From NCBI GenBank assembly GCA_024228935.1, contig JAAESX010000049.1, positions 1 through 64,000 of the forward strand: DNA of 64,000 nt. The letters are read 5' to 3'. The translations under genes were made by a program, and so were the position numbers. Of the stretch, positions 41,631-50,856 are shown in pieces. The notes beneath the pieces are model-generated. The model was not told the origin of the DNA, did no database searches, and worked only from the letters and a program-made list of their open reading frames with translations. Source of the DNA: Pseudomonadota bacterium. Its GTDB lineage: Bacteria > Myxococcota_A > UBA796 > CAJQPC01. Position 1 is the stretch's first letter. Every line of letters starts with the position of its first letter.

Positions 41631-42461
41631 TCAGTCGGCCAGCCGGATGCCGCCGTCCTCGAGCGTGATCCGGCGCGCCTTGTAGAGCGAGCCGACCGCT
41701 CGCTTGAAGGCCTTCTTGCTCAGCCCGAGCGAGTCGCGGATGGCGTTCGGCGGGCTCTTGTCGTGGAGCGCCAGCCAGCCGTCGCGGGCCTCGAGCGCGT
41801 GGAGCACGGTTCGCTGGGCGTCGTCCATCCCGTCCTGGCCAGCCCGCTGCAGCGAGATGTCCAGGCGGTGGTCGTCGCGGACCTGCTCGATGAAGCCGTC
41901 CAGCTGGTCCCCGATGCGGACCCGCTTGAAGAGCCGGTCGTGGAAGATCAGCCCGGCGTGGCGTCCCTGCACGATGACCTGGGCGCCACGCTCGTTGAAG
42001 CCGTAGACCAGCAGCGAGACCGGCTGACCGGCCTTGAGGTGCTCGACGTCGTCGTCGAACAGACCGGCCAGGCGGCTCGACCCGATGACCCGCTCGGTCC
42101 GGTCGTGCAGGCTCAGGCCGACGACCACGTGCTGTCCCACCTCGAGCGGGTTGTACTGCCGACCGAACGGCACGAACAGGTCCTTGGGCAGGCCCCAGTC
42201 CAGGAACGCGCCGTGCTGGTTGACGTCGACCACCTTCAGGCAAGCGAACTCGCCGACCGTGGCGTACGGCTTCTCGGTCGTGGCGACAGGGATGTCCTCG
42301 CTGTCGGTGTAGACGAACACCTCGAGCCACTCGCCCTCTTCGGTGTTCCGACGCGCGAACCGACGAGGCAGCAGGATGTTGTGTTCCTCGGTCCCCAGAC
42401 GCGGCCCCTGGGGGGTCAGACGCAGCACCTGCAGCGTGTTGTAGCGGCCGATCTCGATCAT
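41631..42461 (-). CDS. cvfB: CvfB-like S1-domain RNA-binding protein
   Basis: 276 residues. Repeated S1-like OB folds are seen: ACLKVVDVNQHGAFLDWGLPKDLFVPF is the central one, and GAQVIVQGRHAGLIFHDRLFKRVRIGD another. A winged-helix domain at the end (NAIRDSLGLSKKAFKRAVGSLYKARRI) completes the CvfB architecture. The family binds RNA and affects virulence-gene and stress expression in Firmicutes; in Gram-negatives it is uncharacterised. It converges with the ppk2 remnant (1 bp between stops) and is divergent from the acyl-CoA synthetase. Confidence 0.92.
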   Translation of the reverse strand: MIEIGRYNTLQVLRLTPQGPRLGTEEHNILLPRRFARRNTEEGEWLEVFVYTDSEDIPVATTEKPYATVGEFACLKVVDVNQHGAFLDWGLPKDLFVPFGRQYNPLEVGQHVVVGLSLHDRTERVIGSSRLAGLFDDDVEHLKAGQPVSLLVYGFNERGAQVIVQGRHAGLIFHDRLFKRVRIGDQLDGFIEQVRDDHRLDISLQRAGQDGMDDAQRTVLHALEARDGWLALHDKSPPNAIRDSLGLSKKAFKRAVGSLYKARRITLEDGGIRLAD

Positions 42462-42521
42462 GGGGACACCTGGGTGAGATGGCCACATAGCCTCTCGGCC
42501 ATGACGTGAGAGCATCCCGCC

Positions 42522-44282
42522 ATGCCACGCCGCGACACCCTGGTCCACCGCATCCACGCCTGGGCGCTCGAGCGCCCCGACACTCCCGCCCTGCACGACC
42601 GCGAAGGCGAACAGTGGGAGGTCATCACGTGGTCCGAGTACTGGACCGCCGTGCGCGAGACCGCCAAGGGCCTCATCGCGCTCGGTCACGCGGCCGGAGA
42701 CTGTGTCGCGATCGTCGGTGACAACCGCTCGGAGTGGGTCATCGCACAGTTCGGCATCATGGCCGCCGCTGGCGTCCCCGCCCCGATCTACGTCACCAAC
42801 ACCCCCGCACAGATGGCCTACATCGTCGAGCACAGCCGCTCGACGATCGCCTTCGCGAGCAGCAAGGAGCTCGGCGAGAAGCTTCCGAAGGTCGACCACC
42901 TCATCCACATGGACGAGGTCGGCGCGATGACGCTTCGTCGCTTGCGCGAGCTCGGTCGAGGCGAGCCCGACGACGAGCTCGACCGAAGACTCGACGCGCT
43001 GACCGACACACAGACCGCTCTCCTGATCTACACCTCGGGGACCACCGGTGTGCCCAAGGCCGTGACGCTGGACCACACCGGCATGATCCTGTGTGGCGAG
43101 GGCATCGCCAGCCACTTCCCCGACCTGATGGTGGACGCCGAGGCCTACCGCGCGGTCTCGTACCTGCCGCTCTGCCACGTCGCCGAACAGGTCTTCACGA
43201 ACTTCATCCATCTGGCCACCGGCGGCAAGGTCTTCTTCTGCCCCGACCTGAAGGCCATCAAGGACTACCTGGTCAGCGTCCGGCCCACGATCTTCCTGGG
43301 TGTTCCGCGTGTCTGGGAGAAGTTCCAGGGTGTGCTCGAGGCCAAGCTCTCCGCACAGACCGGGGTCAAGGCAAAGCTCACCAGCTGGGCGCTCGCCACC
43401 GAGCTGGCTGCGTTCCGCCGCGACGTCGAGACCGGCACCGTGAGCGGTGGGCTCTCCCGCACCATCGCGAACAAGCTCGTCATCTCCAAGGTGAAGTCGG
43501 CGCTCGGACTGCAGGACCTCGTCGCCGCGGCCACCGGCGCCGCCCCCATCGGCGTCACCACGCTGGAGTTCTTCGCCTCGCTCGGGATCACGGTCTACGA
43601 GGGCTACGGGATGTCCGAGACGACCGGCGTCGCGACCTGTCCGAAGGCCGGCCGTCCGAAGTTCGGCACCGTCGGTGTGGCGCTTCCCGGGGTCGAGATC
43701 CGCATCGCAGAGGACGGTGAGATCCTGATGCGAGGCCCCTCGATGACGCGCGCCTACCTGCACAACCCCGAGAAGACAGCCGAACTCCTGGACGACGAAG
43801 GCTGGCTGCACTCCGGTGACCTGGGCAGCCTGGACGCAGACGGGAGCCTGCGCATCACCGGTCGCAAGAAGGACCTGATCATCACGGCCGGCGGCAAGAA
43901 CGTCGCGCCCGTCGAGCTCGAGTCCTACATCAAGACCATCCCGGGCGTCGGCCAGGCGGTCGTCGTCGGGGACCGACAGCCCTATCTGTGTGCCTTGGTG
44001 ACGCTCGACGTCGAGGGGCTGGACGAGCTGCGTTCGATCGTGGGGGTGACCGGCGAGCTGGCCGAGCTGGCCCAGGATCCCAAGGTCCACGCTCACGTGA
44101 TGGCCGGGGTCGAGGAGCGCTGCAACACCCAGGTCGCCCGCTACCAGACGATCAAGAAGGTCCAGCTGTTGCCGGTCGAGTTCACCGTCGAAGGGGGGCA
44201 GCTCACGCCCACCATGAAGATCAAGCGGAACGAGGTCGTGAAGATGTACGCCGCCGAGATCGACGGGTTCTACGCGCCCTGA
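42522..44282 (+). CDS. long-chain acyl-CoA synthetase (AMP-forming, FAA1-like)
   Basis: 586 residues of the adenylate-forming superfamily. The phosphate-binding loop is LLIYTSGTTGVPKAV, the acyl-adenylate motifs are YEGYGMSETTG and DEGWLHSGDLGSLDADG, and the hinge and catalytic Lys region GRKKDLIITAGGKNVAP ends with a late Lys in LTPTMKIKRN. It is of the bacterial FadD15/FAA1 type with an intact C-terminal domain. It activates fatty acids with ATP and CoA for lipid synthesis or beta-oxidation. No fatty-acid genes adjoin it, and it appears monocistronic. Confidence 0.93.
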   Translation: MPRRDTLVHRIHAWALERPDTPALHDREGEQWEVITWSEYWTAVRETAKGLIALGHAAGDCVAIVGDNRSEWVIAQFGIMAAAGVPAPIYVTNTPAQMAYIVEHSRSTIAFASSKELGEKLPKVDHLIHMDEVGAMTLRRLRELGRGEPDDELDRRLDALTDTQTALLIYTSGTTGVPKAVTLDHTGMILCGEGIASHFPDLMVDAEAYRAVSYLPLCHVAEQVFTNFIHLATGGKVFFCPDLKAIKDYLVSVRPTIFLGVPRVWEKFQGVLEAKLSAQTGVKAKLTSWALATELAAFRRDVETGTVSGGLSRTIANKLVISKVKSALGLQDLVAAATGAAPIGVTTLEFFASLGITVYEGYGMSETTGVATCPKAGRPKFGTVGVALPGVEIRIAEDGEILMRGPSMTRAYLHNPEKTAELLDDEGWLHSGDLGSLDADGSLRITGRKKDLIITAGGKNVAPVELESYIKTIPGVGQAVVVGDRQPYLCALVTLDVEGLDELRSIVGVTGELAELAQDPKVHAHVMAGVEERCNTQVARYQTIKKVQLLPVEFTVEGGQLTPTMKIKRNEVVKMYAAEIDGFYAP

Positions 44283-44300
44283 GCGACCGAGCGGAGCTGA

Positions 44301-47300
44301 CTACCCGCCCCCGGTCACTCCCTTGACCACCTCCAGCAGCTCGGCCAGACGGAACGGCTTGGGCAGGAAGGCGTCGGGCTGTTCGTGCGTCGACTTGCCC
44401 GCCGTCGAGTAGCCCGAGCACATCACCACGGGGAGCTCGGGCTTGATCCGCCGGAGCTCCGCCAGGACCTGCCAGCCAGTCATCCCCGGCATCGACACGT
44501 CGAGCAGGACCACATCGAGCGACTCGAACTCGACCAGGGCCAGCGCGTCGGCGCCACAGCAGGCGTCGAGCACCTCCATGCCCGAGCGCTCGAGCATCGC
44601 CCGCTGGACCTCGCGAATGCCGTCCTCGTCGTCCACCAACAGAACGCGCTGACGCCCACCGACCGGACGCGTGGTCGTGCTGCGAGCCGGGCTGGACGGC
44701 GACTCTCCGAGGTCGCTGACCGGGAAGGCGCAGCGCACCTCGGTGCCACGGCCGCGGGGGCACTCCAGGGTGACCCGGCCGCCGTTGGACTCCACGATGC
44801 CGAGCATCACGGATAGCCCCAGCCCGGAGCCCTTTCCGACCTCCTTGGTCGTGAAGAACGGGTCGAAGACGCGGTCCCGGATCTCCGCCGGAACGCCGGG
44901 GCCGTTGTCGCGAACGCTCAGCACCACCTCGCCGCCGTCTCGCTCGACCTCGACCTCGATCCGGGCGTCCGGTCGGCCCTCCAGGGCGTCGCGCGCGTTG
45001 ACCAGCAGGTTCAGCAGCACCTGGTGGAGCTGACCCGGATCGAGCATGGCGTAGTGCGGGTCGGGCTGTTCCCAGGCGAGCTCGACGCGGCGGTCGAGCG
45101 AGGGCAGCACGAAGCGAACGACCTCGTCGGCGACGGCGGCGACGTCCACCCGCTGGAGCTGGAGCTGGTCGTTCCGGGAGAACGTCAGCAGGCGACTGAT
45201 CAGCCCCGATGCGCGCTCCACGGCGCCGTCCACGAGCAACAGGAGCTCCTCCTGCCGGGACCGATCCGTCGTGCGAAGGAGCTCCGAGATGCCGCCGATG
45301 GGCGTGAGCAGGTTGTTGAACTCGTGCGCGACGCCAGCGACGAACTTGCCGAGGGCGTCCATCTTCTGGATGTGCAGCATCTCGGCCGTGCGCTGCTCGA
45401 CCGTCTCCTCGAGGGTCTCGGTGTGCTCCTGGAGCTGGACGTTGACCGACTGCAGCCTGTCGGCGCGGTTCGCGAGCTCCTGCTGCAGGCGCTCGTTCTC
45501 CAACAGCACGGCGGCGACGGTCGTGAGCATCTGCGCCAGCGCGACCGCGCCATCTCGGAAGAGACCGATGAGCTCGGTGTGCTCCAGGTAGAGGGCCATC
45601 GAGCCGCCCTCGGGCAAGCGCACAGGGACGCACAACACCGAGCGAGCTCCGCGGATCACCGTCCCCCGGTCCAAGCGCAGAGGGCCGGACCGGCTCGCGT
45701 TCGCCAGCACCAGAGGCTCCTCGGTCCGCAGCACGATGTGCAGCGCCGCGGTCGGCGGGGGGAGATCGGACGGGCCGACGGTGGCCTGGAGCTCGTGGGT
45801 GTCGCCGTCCATCAGGGCCAGTGCGCCGTGCTGCGCCCCCGTGATCTGCACCAGGACGACCAGCATGGCCTCGGCCACATCCGACCGCGTGGCGGCGACG
45901 ATCAGCTGCGTCCGGGCGTCGGCCAGCGCGTGGGCCGAGATGGGGGCATCGACGATGCGTCGCAGCGCACGAGGCCCATGGACCCGGCTGCCCCACGTCC
46001 ACAGCGCGTCGGCGGCGGCCTCTCCGTCCGCGCGGGCGGCGACCGGGCAGCCCGCGCACTCCCACCACATCCGCCGACAGCCCAGCGCGAGCGCGACCTC
46101 GTGGGGAAGAGCGCGTTCCCTTGCGCCCTCGCACGCGGACTCGAAGTGGCGCAGTGCAAGCGCGTCGTCGCCGTTGATGGCGGCGTGCAGACCATCCAGC
46201 AGGGCCATCCGCACGTCGTGGTCAGCGTTCCGCTCGTGCTGGAGTCGGAAGCTGGCCCGACGCTGGTTGAACCGGCGCCGATGCTCGGTTCGGCCCGACA
46301 TCGCCAGGCGCCCGGTCGCCACCGCATCCAGGAAGACGAGCATGCGCAGGATGACGAGACCGCCGCCGGCCTGCTCGACGGGTTCGGCGAGACGAGCACG
46401 AGCGACCGCCTCGTCGTCTCGCCCCAGGGCGACGAGCGCCAGCGTCGCCAGGGTGTGCTCGACGAGGGCCTGATGGCTGTCCGCAGGCAGTCCGAGCGTG
46501 CGGGGCTCGGTCTCCAGCCAGGCGTCGAGAGGACGCTCGCCCGTCATCGCCTGGGCGAACGCCAGATACGCGCTGAGCAGGTTGCTCGCGAGGTGGACCC
46601 CCAGTCGCTTGCACTCCTCGCTGAGCCGGGTCGCAGCCGCCGCGACCTGGTCCAGGCCGGCCCCGTCGAACAGCAGGTGGCCCACGTAGAACTGGGCGTT
46701 GATGCCCGCGTGCAGCGGGTCGCCTTCCTCGACGCCGAGCCGGACCCCCTCGCGGAGCGGCGCGAGCGTCTCGGCCAGCGGCTGGGTCGCCGGATGCATC
46801 GTGGCGTACCACCCGGCCCGCTCGCGGGAGCGCATCCCGAAGGTCGTGGCGGCCAGCATGCGCCGGCCGGCCTCGCCGATGAAGACTCCCTGCTCGTCCT
46901 TGCGCAGCACGGGTCCCAGGATGATCCCCAGGTTCAGCAGGCCCCAGCCGGTGGCCGCGGACGCGCCGGCTCGACACCCGGTGATCACCAGCTCGGCGGT
47001 GATCCACACCCACAGGTCATGGTCCGTCAGGTAGGCCGGCGTCGTCGACAGCAGGAGCAGGGCGAGGATCTGGTTCTGGGCCGGATCCTCCGACGAAGGC
47101 AGCTCGGCCAGCCGCGGCCCCAGCCGACGCACGTGGAACCAGGCCCGCATCATCCGGGCCATGGCGCCCGCCGTCGTCGTGGACGCCGGCACGTCGACAC
47201 CGAGCCCCGCCAGCGCCTTTCGGGCCCAGACCAGCGCTTCGTTCGTCTGCCCACGGCCGGTGTGGAAGTCCACCAGGACCTCGGCCACCGTGGCCCATTG

Positions 47301-48782
47301 CTGCGGCCCCGTCGCCTCGTCGAGGGCACGCTTGGAGAGCCCCGACAGCGCATGCCCGTCTCCGGACGCGCGCGCCGCCTTGCAGCCGATCAGCAGCAGC
47401 TGCCGACGCTGCTCGGGTTCCGGCTCCAGCCCCAGCCCCGCACGCGCCAGCTCCAACGCCTGCCCGAACGCACCGCTGGCAAGGGCCTCCTCCGCCCCCC
47501 GCAGGTCCAGCTCCGTCACGGCGACACGCTCGCTCTTCGAGAGGAGCGGGGCGGCGAGGTTCAGGTGCTCCACCAGATCGAAGGACCGGGCCGGCAGGCC
47601 GGGCAGGAGCAGCCGCACGATGGCCGCGTGGAGCAGCTGGACACAGTCGCCGTCCAGCGACTCGCGCGCGGCCCGACGCAGCGAGGGATGCAGCCATCTC
47701 CACGTGATCTGGTCTCGGCTGTCGATGAGCGTAAGCGCGGCCGCCCGCTCGAGCGTCCCCGCCACCGCCTCGCTCGGGGCGATCTGGACGAGGTCGGCGA
47801 CGGTGAAGCTCTCGCCCAGACAGGCCGCCGCGCAGAGCACCTGCCGCTGCTCGTCGCCCAGCTGCTGGACCGTCGACATCGTCGCCTGGGCCGCCAGCGA
47901 GCTCGCCGGCCGGTGCGCGAGCCGCTCCAGCTCGACGCACCAGCGCCCATGGCTGGGGTCGAGCGTCAGCAGCCCCTGGCCCTTCAGCTCCTCGACGGTG
48001 CGCGAGACCTCCAGGGGCAGGCCCGCGGTGCGCGCCCACAGGACCTCGGCCAGCTCGTCGGTGTTCGAGGGCGAGGGCCGCAACAGCGAGCGGATCGCAT
48101 CGGCGACCTCGTCGACACGCCACGGCACCAGGGTCACGACCTCGGCCCGTTCCCGGTCGGGCCGGTTCGGCGGCGATCCGGACCAGCTCAGGACCAGAGC
48201 GATGGGGAGCTGTCGGCCGGCCTCGAGAAGGCGCTCGAGGATCAACAGGTCGTCCTCGTGTGCCTCGCCCGCATTGGCCAGGTGCAGACACACGGGGCCA
48301 CACGTCTCGGCCACGACCATCATCAGGCGGACCAGGGCCTCGCGAGGGGCGGCCAGGTTGGCGCTGAGGCTCGACCCCTCGGGCGGTGTGGGGACCTGGA
48401 AGATGGCCTTGAGCACCGGCAGGGCGGCGATCAGCACACCGGATAGATCGAGGAGGGACGCCTGGACCCGCTGCCTCAGCGCGTCGACATCACGCGAGTC
48501 GCGCGCCAGGGCCGAGGTGAGCAGGTCCGAGAAGAGCTGACGGACGGCGCCCAGGGGCTCGGGTGAGCCCGCCCGCACGCTCGCGGCCAGACCACCACTC
48601 GCTTCAACATGCCGCGAGAACCAGTTGGCCAGGACGGCCTTTCCCACCCCGGGTGGGCCCGTGATGCACACCAGCCGCGCGCCATTCACGGGGAGCCCCG
48701 TCAGCACGCCGCGGAGAGCTTCCTGATGCTCGAGCCGCCCGATCAACCGATTCGGGTGCGCTTGTTCCTTGTTCTCAGTCAC
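44301..48782 (-). CDS. giant hybrid sensor: ATPase/TPR-like - GAF - histidine kinase - receiver
   Basis: 1493 residues. The N-terminal P-loop ATPase has CITGPPGVGKAVLANWF (about 38-54). From about 400 to 950 helical repeats resemble the MalT/STAND TPR-like array. A GAF domain lies about 960-1100, followed by a coiled coil (ERLQQELANRADRLQSVNV) to the histidine kinase with H-box VAGVAHEFNNLLTP (about 1150), N-box LLNLLVNARDALE and G-boxes DNGPGVP and GKGSGLGLSV. The C-terminal receiver (from about 1376, VLLVDDEDGIREV) has the phospho-acceptor Asp in LLDVSMPG. No Ser/Thr kinase domain precedes the ATPase, unlike many such proteins in Myxococcota. No TM segment is seen, so cytoplasmic sensing is likely. 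No cognate regulator is adjacent. Confidence 0.92.
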   Translation of the reverse strand: MTENKEQAHPNRLIGRLEHQEALRGVLTGLPVNGARLVCITGPPGVGKAVLANWFSRHVEASGGLAASVRAGSPEPLGAVRQLFSDLLTSALARDSRDVDALRQRVQASLLDLSGVLIAALPVLKAIFQVPTPPEGSSLSANLAAPREALVRLMMVVAETCGPVCLHLANAGEAHEDDLLILERLLEAGRQLPIALVLSWSGSPPNRPDRERAEVVTLVPWRVDEVADAIRSLLRPSPSNTDELAEVLWARTAGLPLEVSRTVEELKGQGLLTLDPSHGRWCVELERLAHRPASSLAAQATMSTVQQLGDEQRQVLCAAACLGESFTVADLVQIAPSEAVAGTLERAAALTLIDSRDQITWRWLHPSLRRAARESLDGDCVQLLHAAIVRLLLPGLPARSFDLVEHLNLAAPLLSKSERVAVTELDLRGAEEALASGAFGQALELARAGLGLEPEPEQRRQLLLIGCKAARASGDGHALSGLSKRALDEATGPQQWATVAEVLVDFHTGRGQTNEALVWARKALAGLGVDVPASTTTAGAMARMMRAWFHVRRLGPRLAELPSSEDPAQNQILALLLLSTTPAYLTDHDLWVWITAELVITGCRAGASAATGWGLLNLGIILGPVLRKDEQGVFIGEAGRRMLAATTFGMRSRERAGWYATMHPATQPLAETLAPLREGVRLGVEEGDPLHAGINAQFYVGHLLFDGAGLDQVAAAATRLSEECKRLGVHLASNLLSAYLAFAQAMTGERPLDAWLETEPRTLGLPADSHQALVEHTLATLALVALGRDDEAVARARLAEPVEQAGGGLVILRMLVFLDAVATGRLAMSGRTEHRRRFNQRRASFRLQHERNADHDVRMALLDGLHAAINGDDALALRHFESACEGARERALPHEVALALGCRRMWWECAGCPVAARADGEAAADALWTWGSRVHGPRALRRIVDAPISAHALADARTQLIVAATRSDVAEAMLVVLVQITGAQHGALALMDGDTHELQATVGPSDLPPPTAALHIVLRTEEPLVLANASRSGPLRLDRGTVIRGARSVLCVPVRLPEGGSMALYLEHTELIGLFRDGAVALAQMLTTVAAVLLENERLQQELANRADRLQSVNVQLQEHTETLEETVEQRTAEMLHIQKMDALGKFVAGVAHEFNNLLTPIGGISELLRTTDRSRQEELLLLVDGAVERASGLISRLLTFSRNDQLQLQRVDVAAVADEVVRFVLPSLDRRVELAWEQPDPHYAMLDPGQLHQVLLNLLVNARDALEGRPDARIEVEVERDGGEVVLSVRDNGPGVPAEIRDRVFDPFFTTKEVGKGSGLGLSVMLGIVESNGGRVTLECPRGRGTEVRCAFPVSDLGESPSSPARSTTTRPVGGRQRVLLVDDEDGIREVQRAMLERSGMEVLDACCGADALALVEFESLDVVLLDVSMPGMTGWQVLAELRRIKPELPVVMCSGYSTAGKSTHEQPDAFLPKPFRLAELLEVVKGVTGGG

Positions 48783-48804
48783 GGGACCTGCCTACGAGAC
48801 TATC

Positions 48805-48856
48805 GCGACGCATGAGTTCGTGGATATCGAATCCGTAGTTCGACACATCGCGTCGC
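48805..48856. promoter_or_regulatory. inverted repeat in the intergenic region between the sensor and SulP genes
   Basis: GCGACGC (48805-48811) and GCGTCGC (48850-48856) form inverted arms across 38 bases in the gap between the divergent sensor kinase and SulP genes. It could be an operator or a stem in the 5' leader. No clear -10/-35 pair is visible. Confidence 0.3.
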
Positions 48857-48905
48857 AACGAATTCGTGCCCGGTCACCAAGGGGACGCCATCGGAAGTGC
48901 GCGAG

Positions 48906-50669
48906 ATGACCGGAACACCGCAGAGCACGCTGGAACGGTTCCTGCCGTTCATGGCGTGGGCGCGTACCTACGACCGGGCCACGCTGCGTTCGGACGCGGC
49001 CGCCGGCCTGACCACCGCGGTCATGCTGATCCCCCAGGGCATGGCCTACGCGATGCTCGCCGGTCTGCCGCCCATCATGGGGCTCTACGCGGCGACCGCG
49101 CCCCTGCTGGTCTACGCGCTGCTCGGCACCTCGCGTCAGCTGGCCATCGGTCCGGTCGCCATGGCGTCACTGGTCATGGCCGCCGGCCTGAACGAGCTGC
49201 TGCTGGCCGGGGCCGTGCTCGAGGAGAACCTGGTGGCGGCCGCCATCCTGGTGACCGTCGTCGCGGGAGGCATCCAGGTCCTGCTCGGCCTCTTCCGACT
49301 CGGCGGCCTGGTCAACCTGCTGTCCCACCCCGTCGTCTCGGGCTTCACGGGCGCGGCCGCGCTCATCATCGGGGCGTCTCAGCTCCAGCACGTGACGGGC
49401 TTCGAGATCCCACGAGGGCTGTCCGCCTTCGGCACCCTGGCCTACGCGGCCACCAACATCGGGGACACGCACGTGGTCTCGATGGCCATCGGCGTCGGAG
49501 GCATCGCGTTCATCGCGATCCTGGGCAAGGTCGCGCCGAAGCTGCCCGCGGCGCTGATCGCCGTCATCGTCGCCACGCTGGCCTCGTGGCTCCTGGACTT
49601 CGAGGGCCTGGGGGTCAGCGTCCTGGGCGCCGTCCCCAGCGGCCTGCCCGTCCCCTCGGTCCCGACGATGAGCTGGGAGCTCGTCCAGCCCCTGCTCCCG
49701 CTGGGCCTGACCATCGCGCTCATCGGCTTCATGGAGAGCATCTCCGGGGCCAAGATCTACGCGCGCCAGAACGGCTACGAGGTCGACCCGAAGCAAGAAC
49801 TGGTGAGCCTGGGCCTGGCCAACGTCGCGGCCGGAATGGTCGGCGGGTACACGGTCGGCGGCGCCTTGTCGCGCACGGCGGTCAACGCCCAGGCCGGGGC
49901 TCGGACCCCGATGGCCGGGGTGGTCACCGCGGCGGCCATCGGGCTCACGCTCGCGCTCTTGACCCCGCTGTTCCACCTGCTGCCGCGGGCGATCCTGGCC
50001 TCGATCATCCTCGTCGCGGTCACCGGTCTCATCGACATCGAGGAGGTCCGCCACCTGTGGCGGGTCAAGCGCGACGACCTGGCGCTGCTGGTGGTGACGT
50101 TCGCGGCGACGCTCTTCCTCACCATCGAGCTGGGCATCCTGATCGGCGTCGGCGCCTCGCTGTTGTGGTTCGTCGCGACCAGCACGCGGCCCGAGATCGC
50201 CACGCTCGGGCGCCTGCCCGGGACCACCAGCTACCGCAGCGTCGAGCACTTCCCGGAGGCCGAGGTGTTCCACCGCATCCTGATCCTCCGAATGGACGCC
50301 GAGTTCTTCTTCGGCAACGTCGCCTACCTGAAGGACACGCTCTGGAAGCGGCTCCGACAGACCGAGGATCCGTGCGCGCTGGTCCTGGACGCGTCCTCGA
50401 TGAACGCCCTGGACTCCACCGCGGCCGACACCTACGGCGCGCTCATCAAGGAGCTCCGCGCCCGGAAGGTCGAGGTCTTCATCTCCCACGTGAAGGGCTC
50501 GGTCTTCAAGGTGATGGAGGAGACCGCCCTCATCGAGCTGCTGGGCGAGGGCCACATGTTCTACGAGGCCAACGACGCCGTCGTCGCCGCCATGAAGCAC
50601 AGGGCGGCGGTCGAGGACGGGCTGGCGACCGACGAAGAGGACTTCGGGCCGAGCGACGCGGTCGACTGA
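48906..50669 (+). CDS. SulP-family anion transporter with C-terminal STAS domain
   Basis: 587 residues. The SulP signature (AAAGLTTAVMLIPQGMAYAMLAGLPPIMGLYA) opens about 12 membrane helices, with GFMESISGAKIYARQNGYEVDPKQELVSLGLANV in the core, followed by a STAS domain from about 440 (DPCALVLDASSMNALDSTAADT contains the D-x-S phosphorylatable loop). It may carry sulfate, bicarbonate or another anion. ATG at 48906 follows GGAAG with eight-base spacing; a GTG at 48897 is also in frame. It stands alone between two regulatory-rich gaps. Confidence 0.92.
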   Translation: MTGTPQSTLERFLPFMAWARTYDRATLRSDAAAGLTTAVMLIPQGMAYAMLAGLPPIMGLYAATAPLLVYALLGTSRQLAIGPVAMASLVMAAGLNELLLAGAVLEENLVAAAILVTVVAGGIQVLLGLFRLGGLVNLLSHPVVSGFTGAAALIIGASQLQHVTGFEIPRGLSAFGTLAYAATNIGDTHVVSMAIGVGGIAFIAILGKVAPKLPAALIAVIVATLASWLLDFEGLGVSVLGAVPSGLPVPSVPTMSWELVQPLLPLGLTIALIGFMESISGAKIYARQNGYEVDPKQELVSLGLANVAAGMVGGYTVGGALSRTAVNAQAGARTPMAGVVTAAAIGLTLALLTPLFHLLPRAILASIILVAVTGLIDIEEVRHLWRVKRDDLALLVVTFAATLFLTIELGILIGVGASLLWFVATSTRPEIATLGRLPGTTSYRSVEHFPEAEVFHRILILRMDAEFFFGNVAYLKDTLWKRLRQTEDPCALVLDASSMNALDSTAADTYGALIKELRARKVEVFISHVKGSVFKVMEETALIELLGEGHMFYEANDAVVAAMKHRAAVEDGLATDEEDFGPSDAVD

Positions 50670-50710
50670 CGGCCTTGCCGTTGCCGCCCTTGGCGCGGCG
50701 ATGGGCCTGA

Positions 50711-50786
50711 CTACTCGATGTATCCGGAGAGGTGAGGAATCACTGTCGGTTGCAGTCAGTGGAATCAGTCGGTGGGATCACAGTGT
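50711..50786. repeat. 76-bp direct repeat, left copy
   Basis: It begins CTACTCGATGTATCCGG and aligns without gaps to 60312-60387, with about 15 mismatches. Within it GGAATCAC, GGAATCAG and GGGATCAC recur (50736, 50761, 50774). It lies immediately upstream of the Fur box and the nine-gene operon. Confidence 0.8.
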
Positions 50787-50823
50787 CCGGCCAGGTGACA
50801 AGGGCGTACTCAGTCCTCTTGTT

Positions 50824-50842
50824 GCAAATGATAATCATTTGC
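50824..50842. promoter_or_regulatory. Fur box (perfect 9-1-9 palindrome)
   Basis: GCAAATGATAATCATTTGC is a perfect palindrome around the central A and matches the Fur consensus GATAATGATAATCATTATC at all its core positions. It overlaps a plausible promoter with TTGCAA at 50823-50828 and TATGAC at 50845-50850 (spacer 16). It sits 15 bp before the GTG of the first operon gene, so iron-bound Fur should block transcription of the cluster. Confidence 0.88.
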
Positions 50843-50856
50843 ATTATGACCAGGGT

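Noticed and set aside
45024..48446. A long plus-strand frame across the giant sensor kinase
   Set aside because: Antisense shadow; the minus strand carries intact histidine kinase and receiver motifs.
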